Origin: Pseudomonas yangonensis | GTDB taxonomy: Bacteria; Pseudomonadota; Gammaproteobacteria; Pseudomonadales; Pseudomonadaceae | Length of the DNA stretch: 64,000 nucleotides | Direction: 5' to 3' | Assembly (NCBI RefSeq): GCF_009932725.1 | Contig: NZ_BLJU01000001.1 | Location: 1-64,000 of the forward strand | Translations under genes and position numbers: made by a program | Notes under the pieces: generated by a model | Database searches by the model: none | Told to the model about the DNA's origin: nothing | What the model saw: only the letters and a program-made list of their open reading frames with translations | Shown here: positions 17,471 through 26,068 of the stretch, piece after piece | Layout: each line of letters starts with the position of its first letter | Numbering within the stretch: the first letter of the stretch is position 1

Positions 17471-17612
17471 AGAACCTGTTCACGATCTGCTGCGCGTCGG
17501 CCTTACTGCGTTAAAAACAGGCTCGGAATGCTCATTTACAGCTCGTAAACTCCGCTTCCTCGCCTGTTTTTGCCTTGTATGGCTCTAGCTCGCGAGATCG
17601 TGGGCAGGTTCT
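17471..17612. repeat. 142-bp palindromic element, copy B
   Basis: Same length and helix layout as copy A at 5702-5843. Helices: AGAACCTG/CAGGTTCT (17471-17478, 17605-17612), CACGATC/GATCGTG (17481-17487, 17596-17602), GGCCTTAC/GTATGGCT, AAAAACAGGC/GCCTGTTTTT (17513-17522, 17562-17571), GGAA/TTCC, TTTAC/GTAAA. Single-stranded parts such as CTGCGCGTCGGCC, GCTCATTTAC and GGCTCTAGCTCGCG are shared with copy A. It sits between DUF808 and LOG genes that both read leftward. Confidence 0.85.
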
Positions 17613-17631
17613 TACATGTCTGCGTAAAGGC

Positions 17632-18219
17632 TCAAACGGGCGAGCGGTCCACCCACTTCGGTGCTGCACTGGGACGCCACTCGTTCAGGGCGTCGAGCAG
17701 GTCCTGCGGGCTGTCCGCGATCTGCAGCATCTCGCGGTGCTGCGGGCGCACGAAGCGTTCGGCCACCAGGTGATCGAGAAAATCCCCCAGCTTGCTGTAG
17801 AAGCCATTCACCTCCAGCAGGCCCAGTGGCTTGGCGTGGTAGCCCAGCTGGCCCCAGGTCCAGACCTCGAACAGCTCTTCCAGGGTGCCGAGGCCGCCGG
17901 GCAGGGCGATGAAGGCGTCGGCCAGCTCGGCCATGCGCGCCTTGCGTGCGTGCATGCCATCCACCACTTCCAGGCAGGTCAGGCCACGATGGCCGATTTC
18001 GGCACGCTCCAGGCTCTGCGGGATGATGCCGATGACCTCGCCACCTGCATTCAGCGCTGCATCGGCGACCACACCCATCAGACCGACGGCGCCGCCGCCA
18101 TAGATCAGCCGTACGCCGCGTTCGGCCAGGTGCTGGCCGAGCGCTTCGGCGGCCTGACGATAGACGGGACTGGCGCCGGGGCTGGCACCACAGAAGACAC
18201 AGACGCTACGCAGGGACAT
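17632..18219 (-). CDS. LOG family protein (cytokinin riboside 5'-monophosphate phosphoribohydrolase type)
   Basis: 195 aa. TIGR00730 family, often mislabelled lysine decarboxylase. Rossmann-like fold with [20 protein letters not shown] and the nucleotide-binding/catalytic motif PGGLGTLEE (about 107-115). Characterised members release free base from nucleoside 5'-monophosphates; the bacterial substrate in vivo is not established. Start [13 protein letters not shown] is the family N-terminus. Confidence 0.93.
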   Translation of the reverse strand: MSLRSVCVFCGASPGASPVYRQAAEALGQHLAERGVRLIYGGGAVGLMGVVADAALNAGGEVIGIIPQSLERAEIGHRGLTCLEVVDGMHARKARMAELADAFIALPGGLGTLEELFEVWTWGQLGYHAKPLGLLEVNGFYSKLGDFLDHLVAERFVRPQHREMLQIADSPQDLLDALNEWRPSAAPKWVDRSPV

Positions 18220-18278
18220 TGACGAACTCCTTGACTGAGTGCGCCAAGGTTAACCAGCCGCCGGGCTGCCACCAAGGG

Positions 18279-18356
18279 TCAGTGGCGTGTATCGATGCCG
18301 CAGGTGGCGCAGGCGTAGCTGGCGAGCAGTTGCTTGAGCAGGTCGTTGAGGTGCAT
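18279..18356 (-). CDS. Possible 25-aa micro-protein with CxxC
   Basis: The ORF MHLNDLLKQLLASYACATCGIDTRH has an AGGA site 9 nt before the ATG and an amphipathic N-terminal part followed by a CATC motif. It lies in the 235-bp gap between LOG and the LysE-type gene, on the same strand. There is no recognised family; chance ORFs of this length are common, so this is only a candidate. Confidence 0.25.
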   Translation of the reverse strand: MHLNDLLKQLLASYACATCGIDTRH

Positions 18357-18454
18357 GGCGCGGCTTCCTGACGCGGGGACATGGGTGCAGGCTAGTCCCG
18401 CCGCTGACGTCGCGCCCTTAGATTGTTTCGATGAGGACGATAGCCGTCACTCCA

Positions 18455-19069
18455 TCACATCAGCTCCAGCGCACTCATGCCGGCCAGCCCGAGCAGCACC
18501 ACGCCGCAAGCCGCGTAAGTCAGACGGTGCCAGATCAACGACGCGGCGCGGCGAAACCAATCCACCAGGCCGGCGCAGATGAAACACCAGAGCAGCGAGG
18601 ACACCATGAAGCCGGCGAAGAACACCGCCAGGTGGGTCGGCGTTGGCTGGGCTACGCCGATGGCCGCCATCGCCCCGCCCATGGCCGCCCAATAGACGAT
18701 GTTCTGCGGGTTGGTCAGCGACAACGCGGCACCCGCGGCGAAAGCACTGCCAGCCGCGACCTGGCCGCCGTCGTTCGGCTGCGGCGGGCGATGGGCGTCG
18801 CGCAACGACTGATAGCCGAGCCAGGCCAGATACAGGGCGCTGGCCAGGGTCAGGGGATAACGGATCTGCGCGCTGTCGAGCAGCAGCGCCAGGCCGGTCA
18901 GGCCGAGGGCCGCCCAGGTGGCGTCGCCGACCAGCGAGCCGATCTGCACCAGCAAGGCGGGGCGATAGCCGTCACGCAAGCCGCGGCGCAACGTTTCGCT
19001 GAACACGGCTCCCGGGGCGGCGTTGAACACGAAGCCCAGGAGCATGGCGGCGAGAAAGAAACTGAACAT
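18455..19069 (-). CDS. LysE/RhtB family amino-acid exporter
   Basis: 204 aa with six predicted membrane helices. It shows the LysE-superfamily start (FVFNAAPGAVFSETLRRGLRDG, broken here after the GAVF motif), GxxxGD-like LVGDATWAALG, and the central SLTNPQNIVYWAAMGG loop. It exports amino acids or related metabolites at the inner membrane; the substrate cannot be read from sequence. No LysR/Lrp regulator is adjacent. Confidence 0.9.
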   Translation of the reverse strand: MFSFFLAAMLLGFVFNAAPGAVFSETLRRGLRDGYRPALLVQIGSLVGDATWAALGLTGLALLLDSAQIRYPLTLASALYLAWLGYQSLRDAHRPPQPNDGGQVAAGSAFAAGAALSLTNPQNIVYWAAMGGAMAAIGVAQPTPTHLAVFFAGFMVSSLLWCFICAGLVDWFRRAASLIWHRLTYAACGVVLLGLAGMSALELM

Positions 19070-19574
19070 GAAGCGTCCTTAACAGGCAGGAGAACGGAGG
19101 CCACTGACCCAAGCAGGCAGTGTGCCGGGAAATGAAAATAAAGTTTTCCACGCAGGCTGTTGAAAGAATTGTGGATAAGCTGGTGGTTCTCGCCTGCGAA
19201 ACCCTAGAAACGCCGCTTTCATCCTGTTGGTGAAGATTTGAGCAGGCGGGATTTTCCTTTGTGCACAGGCACTTGACATGTTCCGAAGGTGTATAGACAG
19301 GGTCTTGGGTTTGTCCACGATAGTTGTGGGTGATGTTGTTGATAACTTCTGTACCCATTGCTGAATCCCACGTATTACAAGTACTTCAGCGCTTTGTGTG
19401 ATTTTTGTACAGCGCTGCGTGATGCCCGCCCGAGATAGAAAACGCGCAGTTTTGTCCATAGCCTGGGAGGGCCCAACGCGGCAACGTGCTGGTTATCCCC
19501 GGAACTGTTGATCTTCCTGTGCATAAGTTGGGGGCGGGTTTTGTCGCGACCCGTCGTTGCTGCGGCTCAGGCAA
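19070..19574. other. Gene-free AT-richer region with DnaA-box-like motifs
   Basis: About 500 bp, noticeably richer in A/T than the genes around it, with no credible ORF. Minus-strand DnaA-box matches: TTATCCACA at 19170-19178 and TTATGCACA at 19518-19526; a plus-strand near match TTATCCCCG lies near 19492. Other fragments (TTTGTCCACG near 19308, TTTGTGCACA near 19257) resemble the same motif. It also contains the promoter of the LysE-type gene, which I could not pin down. Confidence 0.45.
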
Positions 19575-19741
19575 CCGCTGAGTTTTTCGCCAGCCTGCTC
19601 AGCGGGCGCCGGCACGGGTCTTCGAGCGGGGCTTGCCGGACGCGTGAGTCACGCGAGTGTCGGCAAGGCCGCTCCGACCAGCAGCGGGGCGAGGGTGAGG
19701 CGCTGCATGAGACAGGGCTTCGAGCACGGCTCGGAGCCTTG
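19575..19741. other. Cluster of three strong hairpins downstream of ureJ
   Basis: CCGCTGAG/CTCAGCGG (19575-19582, 19598-19605). A three-helix rod GAGCGG/CCGCTC (19624-19629, 19669-19674), CTTGCCG/CGGCAAG (19632-19638, 19661-19667), CGCGTGA/TCACGCG (19641-19647, 19649-19655). Then CAGGGCTTCGAGC/GCTCGGAGCCTTG (19713-19725, 19729-19741). It lies 45 bp past the ureJ stop in the direction of transcription. It could be the 3' end of the ureEFGJ transcript or a separate structured RNA. Confidence 0.5.
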
Positions 19742-19786
19742 TGACCCAGCGACGCCATACCCGTTACCGCGCAGTACCAAATAGAT

Positions 19787-20359
19787 TCAGCTCGCCAGCA
19801 GCCAGACACCGGTTACTGCCGAAGCGCTGCCAGCGATACGCACCAGCGGTGCCGCTGCTTGCGGCAGGAAACGCACCAGGGCGAAGCCGATGGCATGCAG
19901 CGCTGCGGTGGCGGCGACGAAGCCGACGGCGTAGCCGAAGGGGCTGGCCAGGTCCGGCAGCTCCAGGCCGTGGGCGACGCCGTGGGTCAGGGCGAATAGC
20001 GCAGTCAGGGTCATGGAGGCGGCCATCGGCAGGCGCGCCGCCACGGCCACCAGCAGACCGAAGGCCAGCACCGAGCCGGCGATACCGGTTTCCATCAGCG
20101 GGATTTCCACACCGGCGAAACCCAGCAGACCGCCAATCAGCATGCTGCCGACGAAGGTCACGGGCAGCGCCCAGCGCGCCGCGCCGCTTTGCTGCGCGGC
20201 CCACAGGCCGACGGCGAACATCGCCAGCAGGTGATCGAGGCCGAACACCGGGTGGGCCAGGCCGGCCATCAGCCCGGAATCGCCATGCCCGGGATGGGCG
20301 AACGCCAGCGCCGGGGTGCAGAGAAGGGCAATGGTGTGAAGAGTTTTGCGCAGATTCAT
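19787..20359 (-). CDS. ureJ: HupE/UreJ family nickel transporter-like protein
   Basis: 190 aa. Signal-peptide-like N-terminus followed by HPGHGDSGLMAGLAHPVFGLDHLL, the His-rich metal-binding signature of HupE/UreJ, then about six membrane helices. Members take up nickel or cobalt for urease or hydrogenase maturation. It is the last gene of ureE-ureF-ureG-ureJ, 21 bp after ureG, which points to nickel supply for urease. Confidence 0.92.
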   Translation of the reverse strand: MNLRKTLHTIALLCTPALAFAHPGHGDSGLMAGLAHPVFGLDHLLAMFAVGLWAAQQSGAARWALPVTFVGSMLIGGLLGFAGVEIPLMETGIAGSVLAFGLLVAVAARLPMAASMTLTALFALTHGVAHGLELPDLASPFGYAVGFVAATAALHAIGFALVRFLPQAAAPLVRIAGSASAVTGVWLLAS

Positions 20360-20380
20360 GTGGATCTCCTTGAGGTGGAA

Positions 20381-20995
<615 letters not shown>

Positions 20996-21011
20996 GTGCT
21001 GATGTTCCTCG

Positions 21012-21686
21012 TCAGGAGCGGAAGAGACGCGAGTACTGGCGCTCGTGCGCCATGCTCGTCAGGGCCAGGCCGAAAGCGGCGCTGCCCCATTGTTCGGGGG
21101 AAAGGCTGGCGGCCTGCTGCTGGGCGGCCTCGAGCGTTGGCAACAGGCGGCTGGTCAGGCGCTGGGCGGCCTGCTGGCCCAGCGGCAGCACCTTCATCAG
21201 GACGGCCAGCTGATTTTCCAGCCAGCCCCAGAGCCAGGCGGCCAGGGCATCGTCCGGGGTGATCTGCCAGGCGCGTGCGGCCAGCGCCCAGGCCAGGGCC
21301 AGGCCCGGTTCGTGATGGCTTGCGAGCAGTTCGCGTGCGGCCTCGTCCAGCTCGGGCAGGCCTTCGAGCAGTTGCCGCAGCGAGTAGCCCATCTGCCGGC
21401 TTTCCAGTGCAAGTTCGCGGGTTTCGCGGCTGGCGCGGTGCCGTTCGGCCAGTTCCTGCAGGCGCGGCCAGTCGCACTCGTGCGCGGCGCGGCAGTGAGC
21501 CAGCAGCAGCGGCGCTTCGAAGCGGGCGAGGTTGAGCGTCAACTGATCGGCCAGCCAGCGTTCGGCGGCGTCGGCATCCTGGATCAGGCCGCTGTCGATG
21601 GCCCACTCCAGGCCTTGCGAGTAGCTGTAACCGCCGATGGGTAGCTGCGGGCTGGCCAGGCGCAGCAGGGCCCAGGCCGGTTTCAT
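21012..21686 (-). CDS. ureF: Urease accessory protein UreF
   Basis: 224 aa, all-helical. It bridges UreD and UreG in the urease activation complex and gates the GTPase. Family motifs: [18 protein letters not shown] near the N-terminus and a conserved C-terminal half ending [11 protein letters not shown]. The start at 21686 ([19 protein letters not shown]) is chosen because the upstream extension of the open frame is antisense-like and not homologous. It follows ureE by 37 bp. Confidence 0.95.
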   Translation of the reverse strand: MKPAWALLRLASPQLPIGGYSYSQGLEWAIDSGLIQDADAAERWLADQLTLNLARFEAPLLLAHCRAAHECDWPRLQELAERHRASRETRELALESRQMGYSLRQLLEGLPELDEAARELLASHHEPGLALAWALAARAWQITPDDALAAWLWGWLENQLAVLMKVLPLGQQAAQRLTSRLLPTLEAAQQQAASLSPEQWGSAAFGLALTSMAHERQYSRLFRS

Positions 21687-21723
21687 GAGCAGACCCCGAT
21701 ACGCGCGGGCGACGTCGCTTGGC

Positions 21724-22224
21724 TCACTTGCGCACACCGAACTGGTGCAGGCGCGGGCCGTAGTTGAACTCCTCGTCGCCGTGATGGGAGTGATGGTGAC
21801 CGCCGCCATAGGCGCCCTGCTCGGGCTGATAGGGCGCCTGGATGGCTTCGACGGTGGCGCCGAGCTGTTCGAGCATGGCCTTGAGCACGTAGTCGTCGGG
21901 CAGGCGCAGCCAGCCGTCGCCCAGTTGCAGGGCGACATGGCGGTTACCCAGGTGATAGGCGGCGCGCATCAGCTCGAAGGGGCTGGCGCAGGTGACATGC
22001 AGCAGCGGCTCGGGCTTGGCGCGCACGCGCACGATGCGTCCGTCCTTGGCCTGCAGAAACTCACCATCGGCCAGTGCCGGTTGGCCGCGTTCGAGGAACA
22101 GGCCGACCTCCTCGCCTGCCGTGGTGAAGCAGCGCAGGCGGCTTTTGCTGCGGGCTTCGAAGGTCAGTTCCAGTTCGGCGTCCGCAGCAGCCTGCGGCGC
22201 GATTCGGGTGTGGATCACCAGCAT
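21724..22224 (-). CDS. ureE: Urease nickel metallochaperone UreE
   Basis: 166 aa. Peptide-binding N-terminal domain, a ferredoxin-like metal-binding domain with AAYHLGNRHVALQ carrying the conserved interface histidine, and a His-rich tail (GGHHHSHHGDEE near 138-150) for nickel. First gene of ureE-ureF-ureG-ureJ; a sigma-54 promoter sits at 22260-22275, so the operon is predicted to respond to nitrogen limitation. Confidence 0.96.
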   Translation of the reverse strand: MLVIHTRIAPQAAADAELELTFEARSKSRLRCFTTAGEEVGLFLERGQPALADGEFLQAKDGRIVRVRAKPEPLLHVTCASPFELMRAAYHLGNRHVALQLGDGWLRLPDDYVLKAMLEQLGATVEAIQAPYQPEQGAYGGGHHHSHHGDEEFNYGPRLHQFGVRK

Positions 22225-22259
22225 GCGTATCTATTCCGGGGCAATGTGCCCGGAAATAG

Positions 22260-22275
22260 TGCAAGTGGCTTGCCA
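22260..22275 (-). promoter_or_regulatory. Sigma-54 (-24/-12) promoter of ureEFGJ
   Basis: The minus strand reads TGGCAAGCCACTTGCA, matching TGGCACG-N4-TTGCA with one change and exact GG/GC spacing. Transcription would start near 22248, 24 nt before ureE. The NtrC-like site at 22370-22384 is at a normal enhancer distance. Confidence 0.7.
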
Positions 22276-22369
22276 AGGCCGAAGAGTGGCGCAGGACGGG
22301 GCGTTCAGGCGCTCTGTGGATAACTTGGCGAAGCGGTCAGGATTTATTTGGTGCGTTTTCGCTGCGTGC

Positions 22370-22384
22370 GCACGCTTGTGGTGC
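22370..22384. promoter_or_regulatory. NtrC-type enhancer upstream of ureE
   Basis: GCACGCTTGTGGTGC matches the NtrC consensus GCACC-N5-GGTGC with one mismatch. It lies about 120 bp upstream of the predicted ureE start point and just past the 3' end of desT. Confidence 0.5.
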
Positions 22385-22387
22385 GTG

Positions 22388-23023
22388 CTATTCGGAGGGC
22401 TTGCCCAGGCCCAGCCAGTGCTTGCCGCCGATCATGATGAAGCGCAGCTGCTGGATGATCTTGGCTTCGGCGCTGAGGTGCGCCGGCAGATTCTCCGCCG
22501 GCGGGTCGATCAGTTCGGGCAGGGTGGCGAACACCGTCTTTACCACCAGATCCGACACCACGTCGAGGCCGGCATCGTCGAGCTGCGGCATGCGGTTCAT
22601 CAGCTTGAGGTCAGCGGCCAGGTCGCTGGTGATGCGTTCGCGCAGGGCGGCGATGGCCTGGCGCACCGGTTGCGAGCCGCCGTACTGCTCGCGGGCCAGA
22701 AACAGGAACTGGCCATGGTTGGCGGCCACTTCGGCGAGGAAGATGCGCACCGAGGCGTCGATCATGCCGCGCATCTCGAACTCGTGACGACGCACCTGGC
22801 GGATCGCCGCGCGGAAGGTTTCGCCCACCTCCGCCACCAGCGCCAGGCCCAGCTCGTCCATGTCGGCGAAATGGCGATAAAAACCGGTGGGCACGATGCC
22901 GGCGACGCGGGTCACTTCGCGCAGGCTCAGGCTGCCAAAGCCGCGGCCGCTCTCCATCAGGGTGAGCGCGGCTTCCATCAGGGCCTGGCGGGTCTGCTGC
23001 TTCTGTTCGGCGCGTGGCGTCAT
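22388..23023 (-). CDS. desT: TetR family regulator DesT of fatty-acid desaturation
   Basis: 211 aa. N-terminal TetR helix-turn-helix (REVTRVAGIVPTGFYRHFADMDEL, about 35-58) and a C-terminal acyl-CoA sensing domain. In P. aeruginosa DesT represses desCB and reads the saturated/unsaturated acyl-CoA ratio. Identification rests on divergence from a desaturase/reductase pair, an operator in the gap, and synteny with PA4890 as I recall it. Start MTPRAEQKQQTRQALMEAA at 23023; upstream residues are non-homologous. Confidence 0.88.
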   Translation of the reverse strand: MTPRAEQKQQTRQALMEAALTLMESGRGFGSLSLREVTRVAGIVPTGFYRHFADMDELGLALVAEVGETFRAAIRQVRRHEFEMRGMIDASVRIFLAEVAANHGQFLFLAREQYGGSQPVRQAIAALRERITSDLAADLKLMNRMPQLDDAGLDVVSDLVVKTVFATLPELIDPPAENLPAHLSAEAKIIQQLRFIMIGGKHWLGLGKPSE

Positions 23024-23099
23024 GCGAGATCGGGTCGTTGAGCGATGCCGCACTCTAGCAAATGCGCGGCGCCAGCGTCGAACCATGCCGGGCAGCTTT

Positions 23100-23119
23100 C
23101 AGTGAACAACTGTTGACTG
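23100..23119. promoter_or_regulatory. DesT operator
   Basis: CAGTGAAC (23100-23107) and GTTGACTG (23112-23119) form a near-perfect inverted repeat with a 4-nt spacer in the desT/desC intergenic region, resembling the published DesT site type. A second half-site CAGTGAAC occurs in reverse at 23156-23163. Confidence 0.65.
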
Positions 23120-23171
23120 AGATAAGGCGGTTCTGTCAGCCTTGTGCACAAGTGTTCACTGGAATCGATTT

Positions 23172-24260
23172 ATGGCTCTGCTTTCCCTGGCGCTGGCACG
23201 GAATGTCGCGCGCGGCCTGCAACCGCTGCGCCGGCTCTGTGCGTCCGGCTGGCTGCGCGAGGCGGACGTCGACCTGTGCCTGCGTCTGCTGCATCCGGCG
23301 CTACGCCTCAATCGCGTGTTCGCCCAGGTCGAGGCACGCCGTTGGGTGGCCGACGACATGCTGGCAATCGAGTTGCGCTGCAACGGCAATGCGCGTGACT
23401 GGCGAGCCGGGCAACACGTTCAGCTCTATCTGGAACAGGACGGTGTGCGCCACGGGCGCAGTTACAGCCTGACCAGGGTGACGGCCGACGGGCGCATCGA
23501 ACTTGCGATCAAGCGCCAGCCGGGCGGACGCCTGTCCAATTTGCTGCTCGATCATCTTGCGGTCGGCGAAGTGATCGAGCTGGGCCAGGCCTTCGGCGAT
23601 TTCGTCTGGCCGCAGGAGCAGGACGCCGTGCTGTTGCTGGCGGCCGGCAGCGGCCTCACGCCCTTGCTGGGTCTGCTGCGTGACGCGCTGGCGCGGGGCT
23701 TCGCTGCGCCGGTGACGCTGCTGCATCAGGTGCGTCGCCAGGGGCAGCAGGCCTTTGCCGAGGAGTTGCAGGCGTTGGCGGCGCGTCATGCCAACTTGCA
23801 GGTGCGCTGGGCCTTCAGCGGTGAGGCGGGTGGCCGCCTGACGGCCGCACAGCTGGAGGCTTTGCCGGGCGAGCACCTGTTGATATGTGGTCCGCGTGGT
23901 TTCGTCGAGCAGGCGTGCGGCTGGTGGCGCGATGCCGGGCGCGGGGCCAGCCTGCAGGCGGAAAGCTTCAGCCCGCTGCCGGTGCTGGCCGAGGCCGATA
24001 CCGGCGAGGTTCATCTGCGCTTCGCGCGCAGCGGCCAGCAGGTTTCGGGCAACGGCAATGCCAGTCTGCTGGAGCAGGCCGAGGCCAGCGGGCTGCGCCC
24101 GGCTCATGGCTGTCGTCAGGGCATCTGCACCAGCTGCACCTGCCTGCTGCTGGCCGGCACGGTGCGCGATCTGCGTAGCGGCGAGCTGTTCGCCGAACCC
24201 AATCAACCCATTCGCTTGTGCGTCAGCGCCCCGCATGGGGATGTGGAGATCGACCTGTGA
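23172..24260 (+). CDS. desC: Ferredoxin reductase partner of the acyl-CoA desaturase (DesC-like)
   Basis: 362 aa. An FAD-binding ferredoxin-NADP reductase domain with GRSYSLTR (FAD) and LLLAAGSGLTPLLGLLRD (NAD(P)H), then a C-terminal plant-type 2Fe-2S domain with CRQGICTSCTC and a fourth Cys in RLCVS. It passes electrons from NAD(P)H to the desaturase encoded next. Start at 23172 (MALLSLALARNVARGLQ). It overlaps desB by GTGA, so expression is coupled and under DesT. Confidence 0.9.
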   Translation: MALLSLALARNVARGLQPLRRLCASGWLREADVDLCLRLLHPALRLNRVFAQVEARRWVADDMLAIELRCNGNARDWRAGQHVQLYLEQDGVRHGRSYSLTRVTADGRIELAIKRQPGGRLSNLLLDHLAVGEVIELGQAFGDFVWPQEQDAVLLLAAGSGLTPLLGLLRDALARGFAAPVTLLHQVRRQGQQAFAEELQALAARHANLQVRWAFSGEAGGRLTAAQLEALPGEHLLICGPRGFVEQACGWWRDAGRGASLQAESFSPLPVLAEADTGEVHLRFARSGQQVSGNGNASLLEQAEASGLRPAHGCRQGICTSCTCLLLAGTVRDLRSGELFAEPNQPIRLCVSAPHGDVEIDL

Positions 24261-25339
24261 CGACCCGCCTTGACCGTGAGCTGAGCCCCGCCGAACTCGA
24301 AGCCTTCGGCCAGGAACTGGATGCCCTGCGCCGGCGCACCCTGGCCGATCTGGGCGAGGCCGATGCACGCTACATTCGCCGCGTACGCGCGGCCGTTCGC
24401 GGGTGCTGCTGGACTGGTCGCGCGCTGCTGATGCTCGGCTGGTTCCCGCCGACCTGGCTGCTCGGCACTCTGCTGCTGGGCCTGGGCAAGATCCTGGAGA
24501 ACATGGAGCTGGGCCACAACGTAATGCACGGCCAGTACGACTGGATGAACGACCCGGAATTCGCCGGTCGCCGGTACGAGTGGGACATCGTCGGGCCGGC
24601 CGATTTCTGGCGACACACCCACAACCACGTACACCACACCTACACCAACGTGCTGGGCATGGACGACGACGTCGGCTACGGCGTTGTGCGCCTGTTCCCC
24701 GAGCAGCGCTGGAAGCCGTTCTATCGCTGGCAGCCCTTGTGGGTGACGATTCAGGCGCTGCTGTTCCAGTACGCCGTGGCCATTCAGCACCTGCGCCTGG
24801 ACAAGCTGGTCAAGGGACGTATCAGCAAGGAGGAGGTACGGCCGCTGGCACGTCGGTTCGGCGCCAAGCTGATGCGGCAATGGGGCAAGGACTATCTGGC
24901 GTTTCCGCTGCTGGCGCTTCTGCTCGGCGCCAATGCACTGGCCGTACTGAGCGGCAACCTGGTGGCCAATCTGCTGCGCAATCTGTGGACCTTTCTGGTG
25001 ATCTTCTGCGGTCACTTCACCGAGAAGGCGGCGGTATTTGCACCTGAAATACTGGAGGGGGAGACGCGCGGGCACTGGTACCTGCGTCAGCTACGCGGTT
25101 CCAGCAACCTGTCCGGTGGCCCGCTGCTGCATATCCTCACCGGCAACCTCAGCCACCAGATCGAGCATCACCTGTTCCCCGACCTGCCGGCGCGGCGCTA
25201 TGCCGAGCTGGCGCGTGAGGTGCGCCTGATTGCCCAGCGCTATGGCCAGCATTACAACTGCGGCACTTTGTGGGGGCAGTTCGCGACCGTGCTGCGGCGC
25301 ATCTGGCTTTACCGTCTGCCCCATGCCGGGATGGCATGA
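24257..25339 (+). CDS. desB: Acyl-CoA delta-9 fatty acid desaturase DesB
   Basis: 360 aa di-iron membrane desaturase that introduces a cis double bond into saturated acyl-CoA, giving an aerobic route to unsaturated fatty acids. The three histidine boxes are HNVMH, HNHVHH and HQIEHH, separated by two hydrophobic pairs. The GTG at 24257 overlaps the stop of the reductase gene; the ORF upstream of it is out-of-family sequence. Terminated by the shared hairpin at 25371-25392. Confidence 0.92.
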   Translation: MTTRLDRELSPAELEAFGQELDALRRRTLADLGEADARYIRRVRAAVRGCCWTGRALLMLGWFPPTWLLGTLLLGLGKILENMELGHNVMHGQYDWMNDPEFAGRRYEWDIVGPADFWRHTHNHVHHTYTNVLGMDDDVGYGVVRLFPEQRWKPFYRWQPLWVTIQALLFQYAVAIQHLRLDKLVKGRISKEEVRPLARRFGAKLMRQWGKDYLAFPLLALLLGANALAVLSGNLVANLLRNLWTFLVIFCGHFTEKAAVFAPEILEGETRGHWYLRQLRGSSNLSGGPLLHILTGNLSHQIEHHLFPDLPARRYAELAREVRLIAQRYGQHYNCGTLWGQFATVLRRIWLYRLPHAGMA

Positions 25340-25365
25340 GCCACTCGGCTGATCCGATGGCGAAC

Positions 25366-25392
25366 ATAAAAAGCCCGGCTTTTGCCGGGCTT
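25366..25392 (-). terminator. Terminator serving the repeat-protein gene, shared with desB
   Basis: AAGCCCGGC (25371-25379) pairs with GCCGGGCTT (25384-25392). Read on the minus strand it is followed by a run of T, so it terminates the leftward gene. It lies 31 bp after desB and can also act there. Confidence 0.8.
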
Positions 25393-25411
25393 GTGGGTGT
25401 TGCAATAGCGC

Positions 25412-25795
25412 TTAAGCCGTGCGGCCGTGCTGCTCGATCAGGCGATCGGAGCCGCCCTCGGCCAGCTGAACGCGCTTGGCACCGGGGGTGCGCTCGTAAC
25501 CGCCCTCGGCCAGCTGAACGCGCTGTGCGCCCGGGGTGCGCTCGTAACCGCCTTCGGCCAGTTGAACACGCTGGGCGCCCGGGGTGCGCTCATAGCCGCC
25601 TTCGACCAGTTGGATGCGCTTGGCGCCGGGAGTGCGCTCCGAGCCATTCTCGGCCAGCGGTGCGACGGGTTGCAGTTGCACCTGGCTGTCTTTGGCTTCA
25701 CCTACCAGCGGGAAAGGGGCACCGCTCGAGGCAGCGAATACGCTGGTGGTCATCAGGCTAAAGGCCAGGGCGGCGAGAGTCAGTTGCGCTTTCAT
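25412..25795 (-). CDS. Small secreted protein with ERTPGAxRVQLAEGGY repeats
   Basis: 127 aa. Signal peptide cut after SVFAA (about 1-22), then a linker and four tandem units of about 17 residues, ERTPGAKRIQLVEGG, ERTPGAQRVQLAEGG (twice), ERTPGAKRVQLAEGG, ending SDRLIEQHGRTA. Similar small repeat proteins occur in Pseudomonas genomes and, as I recall, some carry the unsupported name phage infection protein; I assign no function. The alternating charged/Tyr pattern suggests a periplasmic or extracellular peptide. Start at 25795 after a GGAG site. Confidence 0.8.
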   Translation of the reverse strand: MKAQLTLAALAFSLMTTSVFAASSGAPFPLVGEAKDSQVQLQPVAPLAENGSERTPGAKRIQLVEGGYERTPGAQRVQLAEGGYERTPGAQRVQLAEGGYERTPGAKRVQLAEGGSDRLIEQHGRTA

Positions 25796-26068
25796 GTCGA
25801 TGTCTCCGTAGGGAGTAATAAGTGGCTTCGGAGTCAATTCTTCAGGACATGCGCGCAGATAAAAACTTGACTGGTCTGATAGTGAAAATCGATCCCCTCA
25901 ATACTTGAGCGGGACGCTCTATCTCGGGGCTTACAGGTTGATGTCAAGCGCAGCGGCGAATGTTCCGCGAGGCATCGCGCTGACCGTTCGGCACGCGTAT
26001 GCTTGGCGACCCCCGCGGGTCGAGCTCGATCCGTCCGCTTAAGCGCTACCCAGGAGGCAGGTTCAGCC

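Noticed and set aside
19557..19784. 75-codon ORF after ureJ
   Set aside because: It runs through the hairpin cluster and has low-complexity content without homology.
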